A stretch of 6,927 nt of DNA from Vampirovibrionales bacterium. Its GTDB lineage: Bacteria > Cyanobacteriota > Vampirovibrionia > Vampirovibrionales > JAJTHC01. The stretch is taken from positions 1 through 6,927 of the forward strand of contig JAJTHC010000002.1 in assembly GCA_021299615.1 (NCBI GenBank), given 5' to 3'. The notes beneath the pieces were generated by a model. That model was not told where the DNA came from, ran no database searches, and saw only the letters and a list, made by a program, of their open reading frames with translations. This document shows positions 1 through 5,109 of the stretch, piece by piece. The position numbers and the translations under genes were made by a program. Within the stretch, counting starts at the first letter, position 1. Each line of letters starts with the position of its first letter.

Positions 1-150
1 ATACCATTTAAACGATTGAATAGCGTATAGGTGGATTCTAGGAGCCTAGACTCGCAGATGGGCGAGGTGTACAGAGACGTACATAAGCACATCGAGAATC
101 GTAGCGACAACGAAGACGCCAGACGCTATTTAATCGTTTAATTGGGATTA
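1..150. mobile_element. MITE-like palindromic repeat, family A, copy 1
   Basis: Short non-coding repeat with inverted ends. The left end begins ATACCATTTAAACGATT and the right end, read on the other strand, begins ATCCCAATTAAACGATT; about 23 of the first 26 bases match between the ends. The interior holds the near-palindrome CTAGGAGCCTAG (38-49) and the block AATCGTAGCGACAACG (97-112), and the centre can fold into a hairpin around 69-84. A second copy lies inverted at 1684-1979. The left terminus coincides with the window edge, so flanking bases there cannot be seen. Small size, terminal inverted repeats, multiple copies and no coding capacity fit a miniature inverted-repeat transposable element; the mobilising transposase is not in the window. 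Confidence 0.8.
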
Positions 151-434
151 CCAAAATTTATCCACACTCCATAACAGCACCTATTCGATGTCAATTAGAG
201 TCATTAGTACACGAAGCCTTAAACCCCCAACAAACCCTATTGGATGTTTACGTAACGAATCACACCTTAAACATAAGGCAAGAAGGTCAAGAAGCCTTTT
301 CTGTTACACTTCCTTTGAATGATATTCAGATAAAAAGAGAAGGTCTGGCAGAAAAAATTAGAGCAATTACAACTCGTCACCTGCGTTCAATCCTGGCTGA
401 TCTTGCTTCTATAGTACCTAATTTCAAGAAGTAA
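150..434 (+). pseudogene. 3' remnant of an unrecognised gene, interrupted by repeat copy 1
   Basis: The frame ending at the TAA at 432-434 is open back to a TAG at 102-104, which lies inside the repeat, and contains no ATG. The part outside the repeat encodes about 94 residues of protein-like sequence (for example LESLVHEALNP, then LPLNDIQIKREGLAEKIRAI, ending SIVPNFKK). The only usual start in this stretch is a TTG at 240, which has no convincing ribosome binding site and would discard the equally protein-like upstream part. The simplest reading is that the repeat inserted into, or deleted the front of, a longer gene. I recognise no family or function. It is AT-richer than the aminotransferase gene that follows. 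An alternative is a short functional ORF starting at TTG 240 or at a non-ATG codon. Confidence 0.5.
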
Positions 435-442
435 AATAGCCA

Positions 443-472
443 AGTCTTATTTAAACGTGTAAAATAAGGACT
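443..472. repeat. A/T-rich hairpin between the gene remnant and the aminotransferase gene
   Basis: AGTCTTATTT (443-452) can pair with AAATAAGGACT (462-472) with one bulged base and a 9-nt loop. It lies just after the stop of the remnant and 28 bases before the aminotransferase start. It has no GC-rich stem or T-run, so it is a weak candidate for a terminator; it could be a binding site or repeat debris. The overlapping ATAGCCAAGT (436-445) is identical to the outer end of the repeat at 3717. Confidence 0.3.
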
Positions 473-500
473 GTACCCTTTAGATGTAAAGTCCACAAGC

Positions 501-1670
501 ATGAAACCCACTCCCCTGTGTGAAGCTGATATAAATGAAGATGACGTGCAAGCCGTGGCTTCCACCTTGCGAGACGGCTGGATTTCGTCTGCCGCCCCAG
601 TCGTGGAAGCCTTTGAAGATGCCTTCTTAGCCCAGATCCACGCGTGGGGAGCCTGCCCTGATTTAGGATGCGTCGCCACACAATCAGGCACGTCCGCCTT
701 GTGGATGTGCTTGCACCTGCTCGATCTGCCCCAAGGCAGCGAAGTGCTTTGCCCTGCGACCAGCTTTGTGGCGAGCATTCATCCGTTTTTGTACCAGAAG
801 CACCGCCTCCGCTTGGTGGATGTGGATCCGCTCACCTTTGCCCCCACCCTTGAAGCGTATCAATCGGCGAAAACTCCTGAAACGAAGGTCGTTTTGGTGA
901 CGCATCTGTACGGACTCGCCATGCCTGAACTGCTCAAATTACGCCAGTGGTGCGATGCCGAAGGGCTTATTCTGATTGAAGATGCCGCCGAATCGCTAGG
1001 CACGCTGGTAGAAGGCAAGCCAGTCGGCACGAACGGGCATTACGGCTTTTACAGTTTCAACGTCAACAAAACGCTCACCACCGCCAGCGGAGGCATCTTG
1101 GTTTCGGAAGACCACGCCTTGCTCGCCAAAGTCAAGCATCAAAGCACGCAAGCCAAGTGCTACAGCAGTGGCGAACTCTTCCACGATGCCCTCGGCTTCA
1201 ACCTACGAATGAACGCCCTTCACGCTAGCTTAGGCATTAGTCAATTGAAGCGACTGTCTTCGTTTTTAGATGCCAAGTCTCGCATTGCGGATGGGTATTT
1301 TCAAGCGTTTAAGGGGCATCCTGCCTTGAATTTTGTGCATCATCACAATCCGCCGTATCAAAACGCCTTTGAAAACATCACGCCAAGCTATTGGCTGAAC
1401 CTGCTTTATTTGGAAAGTCACGACAAGCGTAAAGCCTTGCAAGGGGCTTTGCACGCTCAAGGCGTGCAGGTAAGACCTGTGTTTATGCCGTTTACGGCGT
1501 TTGACTATGTGCATCCGTTTTTGGTGGAAGCCTCGTTGCAGGATCCATGTTCGCAATTCAAAAATGCCTATGCCTTGTGGGAAAGGGGCATCAATTTGCC
1601 GTCGTCTCCGCATTTGAGCGAAGACGATCAGGCTCGTGTGATTGCGTATACTATTAGGTCTTCAATATAG
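501..1670 (+). CDS. DegT/DnrJ/EryC1/StrS-family PLP-dependent sugar aminotransferase (LegC-like)
   Basis: A 389-residue protein, the usual length for this family, which transfers an amino group from glutamate to a nucleotide-linked keto-sugar in cytoplasmic synthesis of surface-glycan sugars. Visible landmarks are GWISS near residue 27, the cofactor-contact block VATQSGTSALW (58-68), HLYGL near 135, IEDAAESLG (159-167) with Asp161 expected to contact the pyridine nitrogen, and SFNVNKTLTTASGG (185-198) with Lys190 as the expected PLP Schiff-base lysine. GFNLRMNALHASLGISQL (232-249) and INLPSSP (364-370) complete the family pattern. The NKTLTT context resembles the LegC/perosamine synthase branch, but the substrate cannot be read from sequence. 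ATG 501 is the first start after an in-frame stop (486-488) and gives a normal N-terminus, although no strong ribosome binding site precedes it. No other glycan gene lies nearby, and inverted repeat copies flank the segment. Confidence 0.88.
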   Translation: MKPTPLCEADINEDDVQAVASTLRDGWISSAAPVVEAFEDAFLAQIHAWGACPDLGCVATQSGTSALWMCLHLLDLPQGSEVLCPATSFVASIHPFLYQKHRLRLVDVDPLTFAPTLEAYQSAKTPETKVVLVTHLYGLAMPELLKLRQWCDAEGLILIEDAAESLGTLVEGKPVGTNGHYGFYSFNVNKTLTTASGGILVSEDHALLAKVKHQSTQAKCYSSGELFHDALGFNLRMNALHASLGISQLKRLSSFLDAKSRIADGYFQAFKGHPALNFVHHHNPPYQNAFENITPSYWLNLLYLESHDKRKALQGALHAQGVQVRPVFMPFTAFDYVHPFLVEASLQDPCSQFKNAYALWERGINLPSSPHLSEDDQARVIAYTIRSSI

Positions 1671-1683
1671 TGTTTTATAGATA

Positions 1684-1979
1684 ATACCAATTAAACGATT
1701 AAATAGCGTCTGGCGTCTTCGTTGACGCTACGATTCTCGATGTGCTTATGTATAGCTGAATTTAGAGTTTTCTGTACAGTAGGCTAGACTAGGAGCCTAG
1801 ATTATTTTGTGAGGGCGTCTAGACAGACCTACATAACAGAACAAAATAATCGTAGCGACAACGTATAGACACTGTACAAAAAATTATCAATTCGGCTATA
1901 CGTCTCTGTACACCTCGCCCATCTGCGAGTCTAGGCTCCTAGAATCCACCTATACGCTATCCAATCATTTAAATGGTAT
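1684..1979. mobile_element. MITE-like repeat, family A, copy 2, split by a family B element
   Basis: The outer element starts ATACCAATTAAACGATT and ends with the inverted ATACCATTTAAATGATT. Removing the inner insertion leaves 1684-1752 joined to 1901-1979, about 148 bp, which matches copy 1 (1-150) almost base for base in reverse complement. It occupies essentially the whole gap between the convergent aminotransferase gene (stop 1670) and tlyA (stop 1969-1971), and its right end supplies the last codons and stop of tlyA. Its orientation is opposite to copy 1. Confidence 0.85.
1753..1898. mobile_element. MITE-like element, family B, inserted inside family A copy 2
   Basis: A 146 bp element beginning TAGCTGAATT and ending AATTCGGCTA, with about 28 bp terminal inverted repeats (23 of 28 positions match) that end in the shared TGTACAGT. 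TA dinucleotides flank it at 1751-1752 and 1899-1900. The uninterrupted sequence CTTATGTACGTC in copy 1 (reverse strand of 75-86) shows the pre-insertion site with a single TA, so TA was duplicated on insertion. TA duplication is the hallmark of the IS630/Tc1/mariner group. The interior has no ORF. It contains CTAGGAGCCTAGA (1789-1801) and AATCGTAGCGACAACG (1848-1863), which also occur in family A. Confidence 0.85.
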
Positions 1980-2748
1980 AAGGCGTCCACAAGGTGATGT
2001 ACTCTATGTTACCTTTCGCCCCGCAAATCGGGGAGGCTTCCACACCTGCCAAATGCCAGCCATCCAAGGCGTTTTGTAAATCCGCAAGCGTGGCGTCTTT
2101 AATGCGTTGTCGTTGGTTTTCGTCTTGAATCACACCGTTAAACGCCTTCATTTCAGTAGGACTCAACTCGTATTCCGCTTCAAATTGAGGCTTCAACAAC
2201 GCCACCACCCACGATGGAGACTCCACCGTGTGATGCAAGCTCGCACACAAGGGCGGTAAAATATGCCGTAAGGACACAAAAGAGACATCCGTCACGCCAA
2301 TACTGGGTTGAGCTTCAGACGGAAAACTCGCTTGCGTCAAGCTCCTGCCGTTGACGCCCTGCCAATTGAAGACCCGCTCGTCATTCTGCAGCTTGCTATG
2401 CAGTTGGTTTTTACCGACATCCACGGCATAAACACATGACGCCCCTGCTTCGAGCAAGCAGTCGGTGAATCCCCCTGTAGATGCCCCGACGTCTACGGCG
2501 ATGCGGTCTTGGACATCCAGCGAAAAAACATCCAAGGCGTGAGCCAACTTAATGCCCCCACGACTGACAAAAGGGTGCGTTTTTTGCTTCACATGAATGA
2601 CATCGTGATTCAGGCGAATCAGCGTCCCTGCTTTGGTGACGAGCGTTTCATTGACGTGGACTTTGCCCGTCATAATCAGCGTAAAGGCTTCGGGCAAGCT
2701 TTCCACATAGCCTTGTTCTAAAAGGGTTTCATCGAGGCGTATTTTCAT
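1969..2748 (-). CDS. tlyA: TlyA-family rRNA 2'-O-methyltransferase (hemolysin A family)
   Basis: A 259-residue protein, normal for TlyA. It has an N-terminal S4 RNA-binding domain (about residues 1-60, MKIRLDETLLEQGYVES) joined by SRGGIKL to an FtsJ/RrmJ-type SAM-dependent methyltransferase domain. The SAM loop is VDVGASTGGFTD (85-96). The expected catalytic K-D-K-E set is visible: Lys67 (GGIKL), Asp154 (TDVSF), Lys186 (LLKPQFE) and Glu249 (GNIEY). Characterised members methylate cytidines in 23S rRNA, and in some species also 16S rRNA, which affects capreomycin susceptibility; which rRNA this one modifies is not visible. The ATG lies 3 nt after the panB stop, so the two are probably co-transcribed and translationally coupled. 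The last residues (PYTI) and the stop codon are encoded by the terminal repeat of the adjacent mobile element, suggesting a slightly altered C-terminus; all catalytic residues lie upstream of it. Confidence 0.93.
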   Translation of the reverse strand: MKIRLDETLLEQGYVESLPEAFTLIMTGKVHVNETLVTKAGTLIRLNHDVIHVKQKTHPFVSRGGIKLAHALDVFSLDVQDRIAVDVGASTGGFTDCLLEAGASCVYAVDVGKNQLHSKLQNDERVFNWQGVNGRSLTQASFPSEAQPSIGVTDVSFVSLRHILPPLCASLHHTVESPSWVVALLKPQFEAEYELSPTEMKAFNGVIQDENQRQRIKDATLADLQNALDGWHLAGVEASPICGAKGNIEYITLWTPYTI

Positions 2749-2751
2749 GGT

Positions 2752-3690
2752 TTAGGTCAAACGTCCATGATGAAGATCCAGCATTTGTTGCAAGGCGAAA
2801 AGTTCCCCCTCTTCCATGGGCGTGCTTTCCGCTTCAGGATGCGGAAAGTGATGCTCAATCACATCTTGCCGAAATTGTGTGGCGGCCTTTTGCGTGAGTT
2901 CTCCAACAGGGGCGTAACGTCTCACAAAAGAAGGGTTCACGCCTCCGTAACGCCCGAGAATGTCGTCAATAACAAGGACTTGGGCATCGCAAGCAGGCCC
3001 CGCCCCGATGCCTACAGTGGGAATATCCAAGCGTTCGGTGATAATTTTGGCGACTTCATTAGGCACCATTTCTAGCACCAAGGCGACGCATCCTGCATTT
3101 TCTAGCGTTTGGGCTTCTTGAATGAGCTTGTACGCCGTGTGAGCCGTTTTGGCTTGCATACTATAGCCCCCCAAGTTCAACAACGCCTGTGGGGTGAGTC
3201 CCAAATGCCCGACGACAGGGATGCCAATTTCACTAAGCCGTTCGATAAGCTCTAAGGTTTCGGTAGTCGCCCCTTCCAGTTTGACGGCATCGGCTCCGCC
3301 TTCTTGAATGAAACGCCCTGCATTACGGAGGCTTTCTTCCTTGCTAATATGGTAGGACATAAAGGGCATATCCGCAATGACAAAGGCTCGTTGCGTGCCA
3401 CGTCTTACGGCTTTCACATGGTGAAGCATCTCATCCACCGTAACGCTTAAGGTATTCGGATGCCCCAAGACCGTCATCGCCAGCGAATCGCCCACGAGCA
3501 GGGTTTCAATGCCTGCGTCATCCAGCAGTTTGGCGGTGGAATAGTCGTAAGCGGTAAGCATGGCAAAGGGTTGCTGGCGATTCTTGAATTGCTTCAGGCT
3601 TTTGACGGTGACTTTCTTTGGCATATACAGGGTGGGGTCTTTGGCTTCTTGTATGAAGGTATCACGTTCAGGCGTTTGGTGAATTGACAT
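2752..3690 (-). CDS. panB: 3-methyl-2-oxobutanoate hydroxymethyltransferase (ketopantoate hydroxymethyltransferase)
   Basis: PanB makes ketopantoate from 2-oxoisovalerate and 5,10-methylene-tetrahydrofolate, the first committed step of pantothenate and coenzyme A synthesis in the cytoplasm. Numbering from the ATG at 3690 (312 residues), the TIM-barrel family signatures are AMLTAYDYSTAKLLDDAG (43-60), the Mg-binding LVGDSLAM (65-72), ADMPFMSY (106-113) with Asp107, DAVKLEG (134-140) with Lys137 and Glu139, and LEMVP (206-210) with Glu207 as the expected base. Two ATGs lie 6 nt apart. AAGGGG (3697-3702) directly abuts the first (3696) but is spaced 6 nt from the second (3690), so the second is preferred. 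The N-terminus is about 22 residues longer than compact family members, which would start near MPKKVTVKS (3624), but no ribosome binding site precedes that Met. It is the first gene of a panB-tlyA operon; panC is not adjacent. Confidence 0.95.
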   Translation of the reverse strand: MSIHQTPERDTFIQEAKDPTLYMPKKVTVKSLKQFKNRQQPFAMLTAYDYSTAKLLDDAGIETLLVGDSLAMTVLGHPNTLSVTVDEMLHHVKAVRRGTQRAFVIADMPFMSYHISKEESLRNAGRFIQEGGADAVKLEGATTETLELIERLSEIGIPVVGHLGLTPQALLNLGGYSMQAKTAHTAYKLIQEAQTLENAGCVALVLEMVPNEVAKIITERLDIPTVGIGAGPACDAQVLVIDDILGRYGGVNPSFVRRYAPVGELTQKAATQFRQDVIEHHFPHPEAESTPMEEGELFALQQMLDLHHGRLT

Positions 3691-3696
3691 GGGCAT

Positions 3697-3702
3697 CCCC
3701 TT
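3697..3702 (-). promoter_or_regulatory. panB ribosome binding site that decides the start
   Basis: On the minus strand AAGGGG is followed immediately by ATG CCC ATG. Zero spacing to the first ATG is unfavourable and six nucleotides to the second is near optimal, so initiation at 3690 is favoured over 3696. Confidence 0.65.
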
Positions 3703-3709
3703 ATTTTAG

Positions 3710-3715
3710 ATTATA
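3710..3715 (-). promoter_or_regulatory. Proximal candidate -10 box for panB, abutting the repeat end
   Basis: The minus strand reads TATAAT just outside the end of the repeat at 3717. A -35 box at normal spacing would have to lie inside the repeat, where no good TTGACA-like hexamer is seen. It may be a promoter created or disrupted by the insertion. The resulting leader would be short but would include the ribosome binding site. Confidence 0.35.
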
Positions 3716-3716
3716 G

Positions 3717-3913
3717 TATAGCCAAGTTTATAATTTTCTGTACAGTGTCTCTTCGTTGTCGCTCGGGTTCTCGATGTGCTTATGGTCGTCTTTGTATACT
3801 TCAAACATCTGCGAGTCTAGGCTCCTAGAATCCACCTATACGCTATTCAATCTAAGAAATGGTATAAGCTCCTCGTCTAGCCTACTGTACGGAAAACTCT
3901 TTAAAACACTATA
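3717..3913. mobile_element. Chimeric MITE-like repeat (family B ends, family A interior), copy 3
   Basis: The 197 bp element runs from TATAGCCAAGTTTATAATTT to the inverted TATAGTGTTTTAAAGAG, including a possible TA duplication at each end. Its termini share TGTACAGT/CGTACAGT with the family B element and match each other at about 18 of 28 positions. From about 3751 to 3866 the interior follows family A: CGTTGTCGCT (3754-3763), TTCTCGATGTGCTTATG, GCGAGTCTAGGCTCCTAG (3811-3828), then CGCTATTCAATCTAAGAAAT and GGTAT (3861-3865), the A terminus. After that it returns to family B (GTCTAGCCTACTGTAC). No ORF is present. It lies between eda and panB, in the probable 5' region of the panB-tlyA operon. 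Confidence 0.8.
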
Positions 3914-3935
3914 GGAAAATCCAATAGTTGAAAGC

Positions 3936-3944
3936 ATTATAGCA
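3936..3944 (-). promoter_or_regulatory. Distal candidate extended -10 promoter for panB-tlyA
   Basis: The minus strand reads TGCTATAAT, a perfect extended -10 element, upstream of repeat copy 3; no convincing -35 is visible. If used, the panB leader would contain the whole repeat. This is a motif match only. Confidence 0.35.
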
Positions 3945-4005
3945 AAAAAGGGTTGTGAAATAAAGCAAGTCTTCAGAAAACGTGAGCTAGACTTTCATAG
4001 AACGT

Positions 4006-4656
4006 TTAAATGAACTCTTCTAAATAAGCACGAAAGCTTTTAGCGTCTCGCTGCTGAAGCTGTTCTGGACTGGGCATCAAGCAAGTTCCCATTCCCACAG
4101 CCCATGCCCCAGCATTAAAATAGGCATTTACCTGCGAAGGAAGAACCCCTCCAAAGGGAATCAGCTTAGCGTCAGGGAAAGGTGCCTTTAATGTTTTAAG
4201 CATGTGAAACCCACCTAAAGGTTCCGCAGGAAACCATTTGACGGCTTGCACCCCTAACCCTAGGGCGTGCATTAGTTCAGAAGGGGTCGCAACCCCTGCC
4301 ATATATAAGATATTTCGTTCTTCGAACGTTTTAATAACTTGCCTTAAGGTGGATGTTTCCAACAAACCAGGGCTTGCCACAAAATCAGGAGGAAACGGAA
4401 AGGATAAAAGTCTTTCAACTTGAGCCGTCGTGGTGAGAGTACCCAGTCCGATCAAGGTGCTTTTCGGCATCCAAGCGGGACGTGGTGAATTAAAAAAAAG
4501 ATCTATAGCCGGCGTGGTAAAGGTGAACTCAAGGCAGTTGAAGCCCACCTGCAACAATTGTTGACTAATCCAAATAGCCTCTTCAAGGCAATTTGCTCGA
4601 ATCACAGGAATGCGATTTTTATGAAGTTGCACAACGGTTTTTTCAATGTGAATCAT
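4006..4656 (-). CDS. eda: KDPG/KHG aldolase family protein (2-keto-3-deoxy-6-phosphogluconate aldolase)
   Basis: A 216-residue protein, the normal size for the class I aldolase that cleaves KDPG to pyruvate and glyceraldehyde-3-phosphate (Entner-Doudoroff pathway), or related keto-acid substrates. Visible family features are IPVIRANCLEEA (16-27) with Arg20, LEFTFTTPA (42-50) with Glu43, GLGTL (70-74), VASPGLLE (93-100), the MAGVATPSELMHALGLGV block (119-136) and VKWFPAEPLGG (139-149), where Lys140 is the expected Schiff-base lysine. IPFGGV (166-171) fits the phosphate-binding loop. It resembles the Thermotoga-type branch more than the E. coli sequence. No edd, kdgK or sugar-acid operon is adjacent, so KDPG versus KHG or a KDPGal-type substrate is undecided. 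No ribosome binding site precedes the ATG; the nearest promoter-like sequence would start transcription at about the first codon. Confidence 0.88.
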   Translation of the reverse strand: MIHIEKTVVQLHKNRIPVIRANCLEEAIWISQQLLQVGFNCLEFTFTTPAIDLFFNSPRPAWMPKSTLIGLGTLTTTAQVERLLSFPFPPDFVASPGLLETSTLRQVIKTFEERNILYMAGVATPSELMHALGLGVQAVKWFPAEPLGGFHMLKTLKAPFPDAKLIPFGGVLPSQVNAYFNAGAWAVGMGTCLMPSPEQLQQRDAKSFRAYLEEFI

Positions 4657-4662
4657 GTATTT

Positions 4663-4671
4663 ATTCTAGCA
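4663..4671 (-). promoter_or_regulatory. Candidate extended -10 element for eda
   Basis: The minus strand reads TGCTAGAAT, one mismatch from the extended -10 consensus, ending 6 nt before the eda ATG. A start point about 7 nt downstream would fall on or next to the ATG, implying a leaderless or nearly leaderless mRNA, consistent with the absence of a Shine-Dalgarno sequence. No good -35 was found. Confidence 0.35.
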
Positions 4672-4717
4672 TGAAGCGTTGAAATCTTAGCTATGTAAAA
4701 TCACCATTCTTAATGAC

Positions 4718-4751
4718 TTGACGCACTGTTTTTTTTAGGTGATACTATAAT
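4718..4751 (+). promoter_or_regulatory. Promoter of rpmG-tRNA-Trp
   Basis: TTGACG (4718-4723) is followed after 17 nt by GATACT (4741-4746), which overlaps a perfect TATAAT (4746-4751). The spacer contains a run of eight T. This is the most convincing sigma70-type promoter in the window, about 50 nt upstream of rpmG. Confidence 0.6.
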
Positions 4752-4797
4752 GTATAAATTGTTGATTACACTGCTTTAATTTTGGAGTCTTGACATT

Positions 4798-4959
4798 ATG
4801 GGTTTAAAAGCCAAACGCAAAATTACGCTTGCCTGTAACGATTGCCAAGAAAGAAACTATCAAACGGTCAAAAATCAACAAGTGCATCGTGAACGCTTGG
4901 AAATGAGTAAGTTCTGCCCCAAGTGTCGAACACACACTTTGCACAAAGAAACGAAGTAA
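4798..4959 (+). CDS. rpmG: 50S ribosomal protein L33 (zinc-ribbon form)
   Basis: A 53-residue protein beginning MGLKAKRKITLACNDC and ending HKETK, which matches bacterial L33 in length and pattern, including the RKITLAC start and the RLEMSKFCPKC segment. Four cysteines (13, 16, 40, 43) in two CxxC pairs mark the zinc-binding form, as opposed to the cysteine-free paralogue some bacteria use under zinc limitation. L33 sits near the E site of the large ribosomal subunit. GGAG (4784-4787) lies 10 nt before the ATG. The gene is followed after 20 nt by tRNA-Trp on the same strand and is probably co-transcribed with it. The common order rpmG-trnW-secE-nusG is not continued here: a terminator follows the tRNA. 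Confidence 0.95.
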   Translation: MGLKAKRKITLACNDCQERNYQTVKNQQVHRERLEMSKFCPKCRTHTLHKETK

Positions 4960-4979
4960 CGCTTCATCCTATTCAAAAT

Positions 4980-5052
4980 GCGTCCCTAGTTCAGTTGGTA
5001 GAACGTCGGTCTCCAAAGCCGAATGTCGTGGGTTCAAGTCCTACGGGGCGCG
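4980..5052 (+). tRNA. tRNA-Trp (anticodon CCA)
   Basis: A complete 73-nt cloverleaf. The acceptor stem is GCGTCCC (4980-4986) with GGGGCGC (5045-5051) and discriminator G5052. The D arm is GTTC/GAAC, the anticodon stem TCGGT/GCCGA with loop CTCCAAA (5011-5017) and anticodon CCA at 5013-5015. The variable loop is ATGTC and the T arm is GTGGG-TTCAAGT-CCTAC. The G discriminator and CCA anticodon fit bacterial tRNA-Trp. The 3' CCA is not encoded, so it must be added by tRNA nucleotidyltransferase. Confidence 0.96.
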
Positions 5053-5072
5053 TTTTCTCTTTCTTCAATAAA

Positions 5073-5102
5073 AAAGCCCCTTCCTAATGAGAAAGGGGCT
5101 TT
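5073..5102. terminator. Bidirectional rho-independent terminator between tRNA-Trp and slipin gene
   Basis: AAAGCCCCTT (5073-5082) pairs perfectly with AAGGGGCTTT (5093-5102) around a 10-nt loop. On the minus strand the stem is followed by a run of T (GGGGCTTTTTTATTG), making a strong terminator for the slipin gene, which ends at 5110. On the plus strand the T-run is short (CTTTCG), so it probably also ends rpmG-tRNA transcripts, less efficiently. Confidence 0.85.
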
Positions 5103-5109
5103 CGTAAGT

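Noticed and set aside
240..434. A 64-residue gene starting at TTG 240.
   Set aside because: The same frame is open and protein-like well upstream of 240, no ribosome binding site precedes the TTG, and the frame runs into a mobile repeat; a truncated gene fits better.
377..1613. Several ORFs antisense to, or in other frames of, the aminotransferase gene.
   Set aside because: They overlap a well-supported conserved gene, have no family features and are rich in residues typical of shadow frames.
1684..1979. CRISPR-like or tandem repeat array.
   Set aside because: The repeated blocks are inverted, irregularly spaced and explained by nested MITE-like elements; there are no regular direct repeats with unique spacers.
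3691..3696. panB start at the first ATG (3696).
   Set aside because: The ribosome binding site AAGGGG directly touches that ATG; spacing favours the ATG six bases further on (3690).
1..3913. A transposase or integrase gene driving the repeats.
   Set aside because: No frame in or near the elements encodes a recognisable transposase; the elements appear non-autonomous.
4657..4797. Riboswitch or L33/zinc-regulated (Zur) site upstream of rpmG.
   Set aside because: The 141-nt gap holds promoter-like sequence but no aptamer-like structure or clear Zur palindrome; the four-cysteine L33 is the zinc-replete form.
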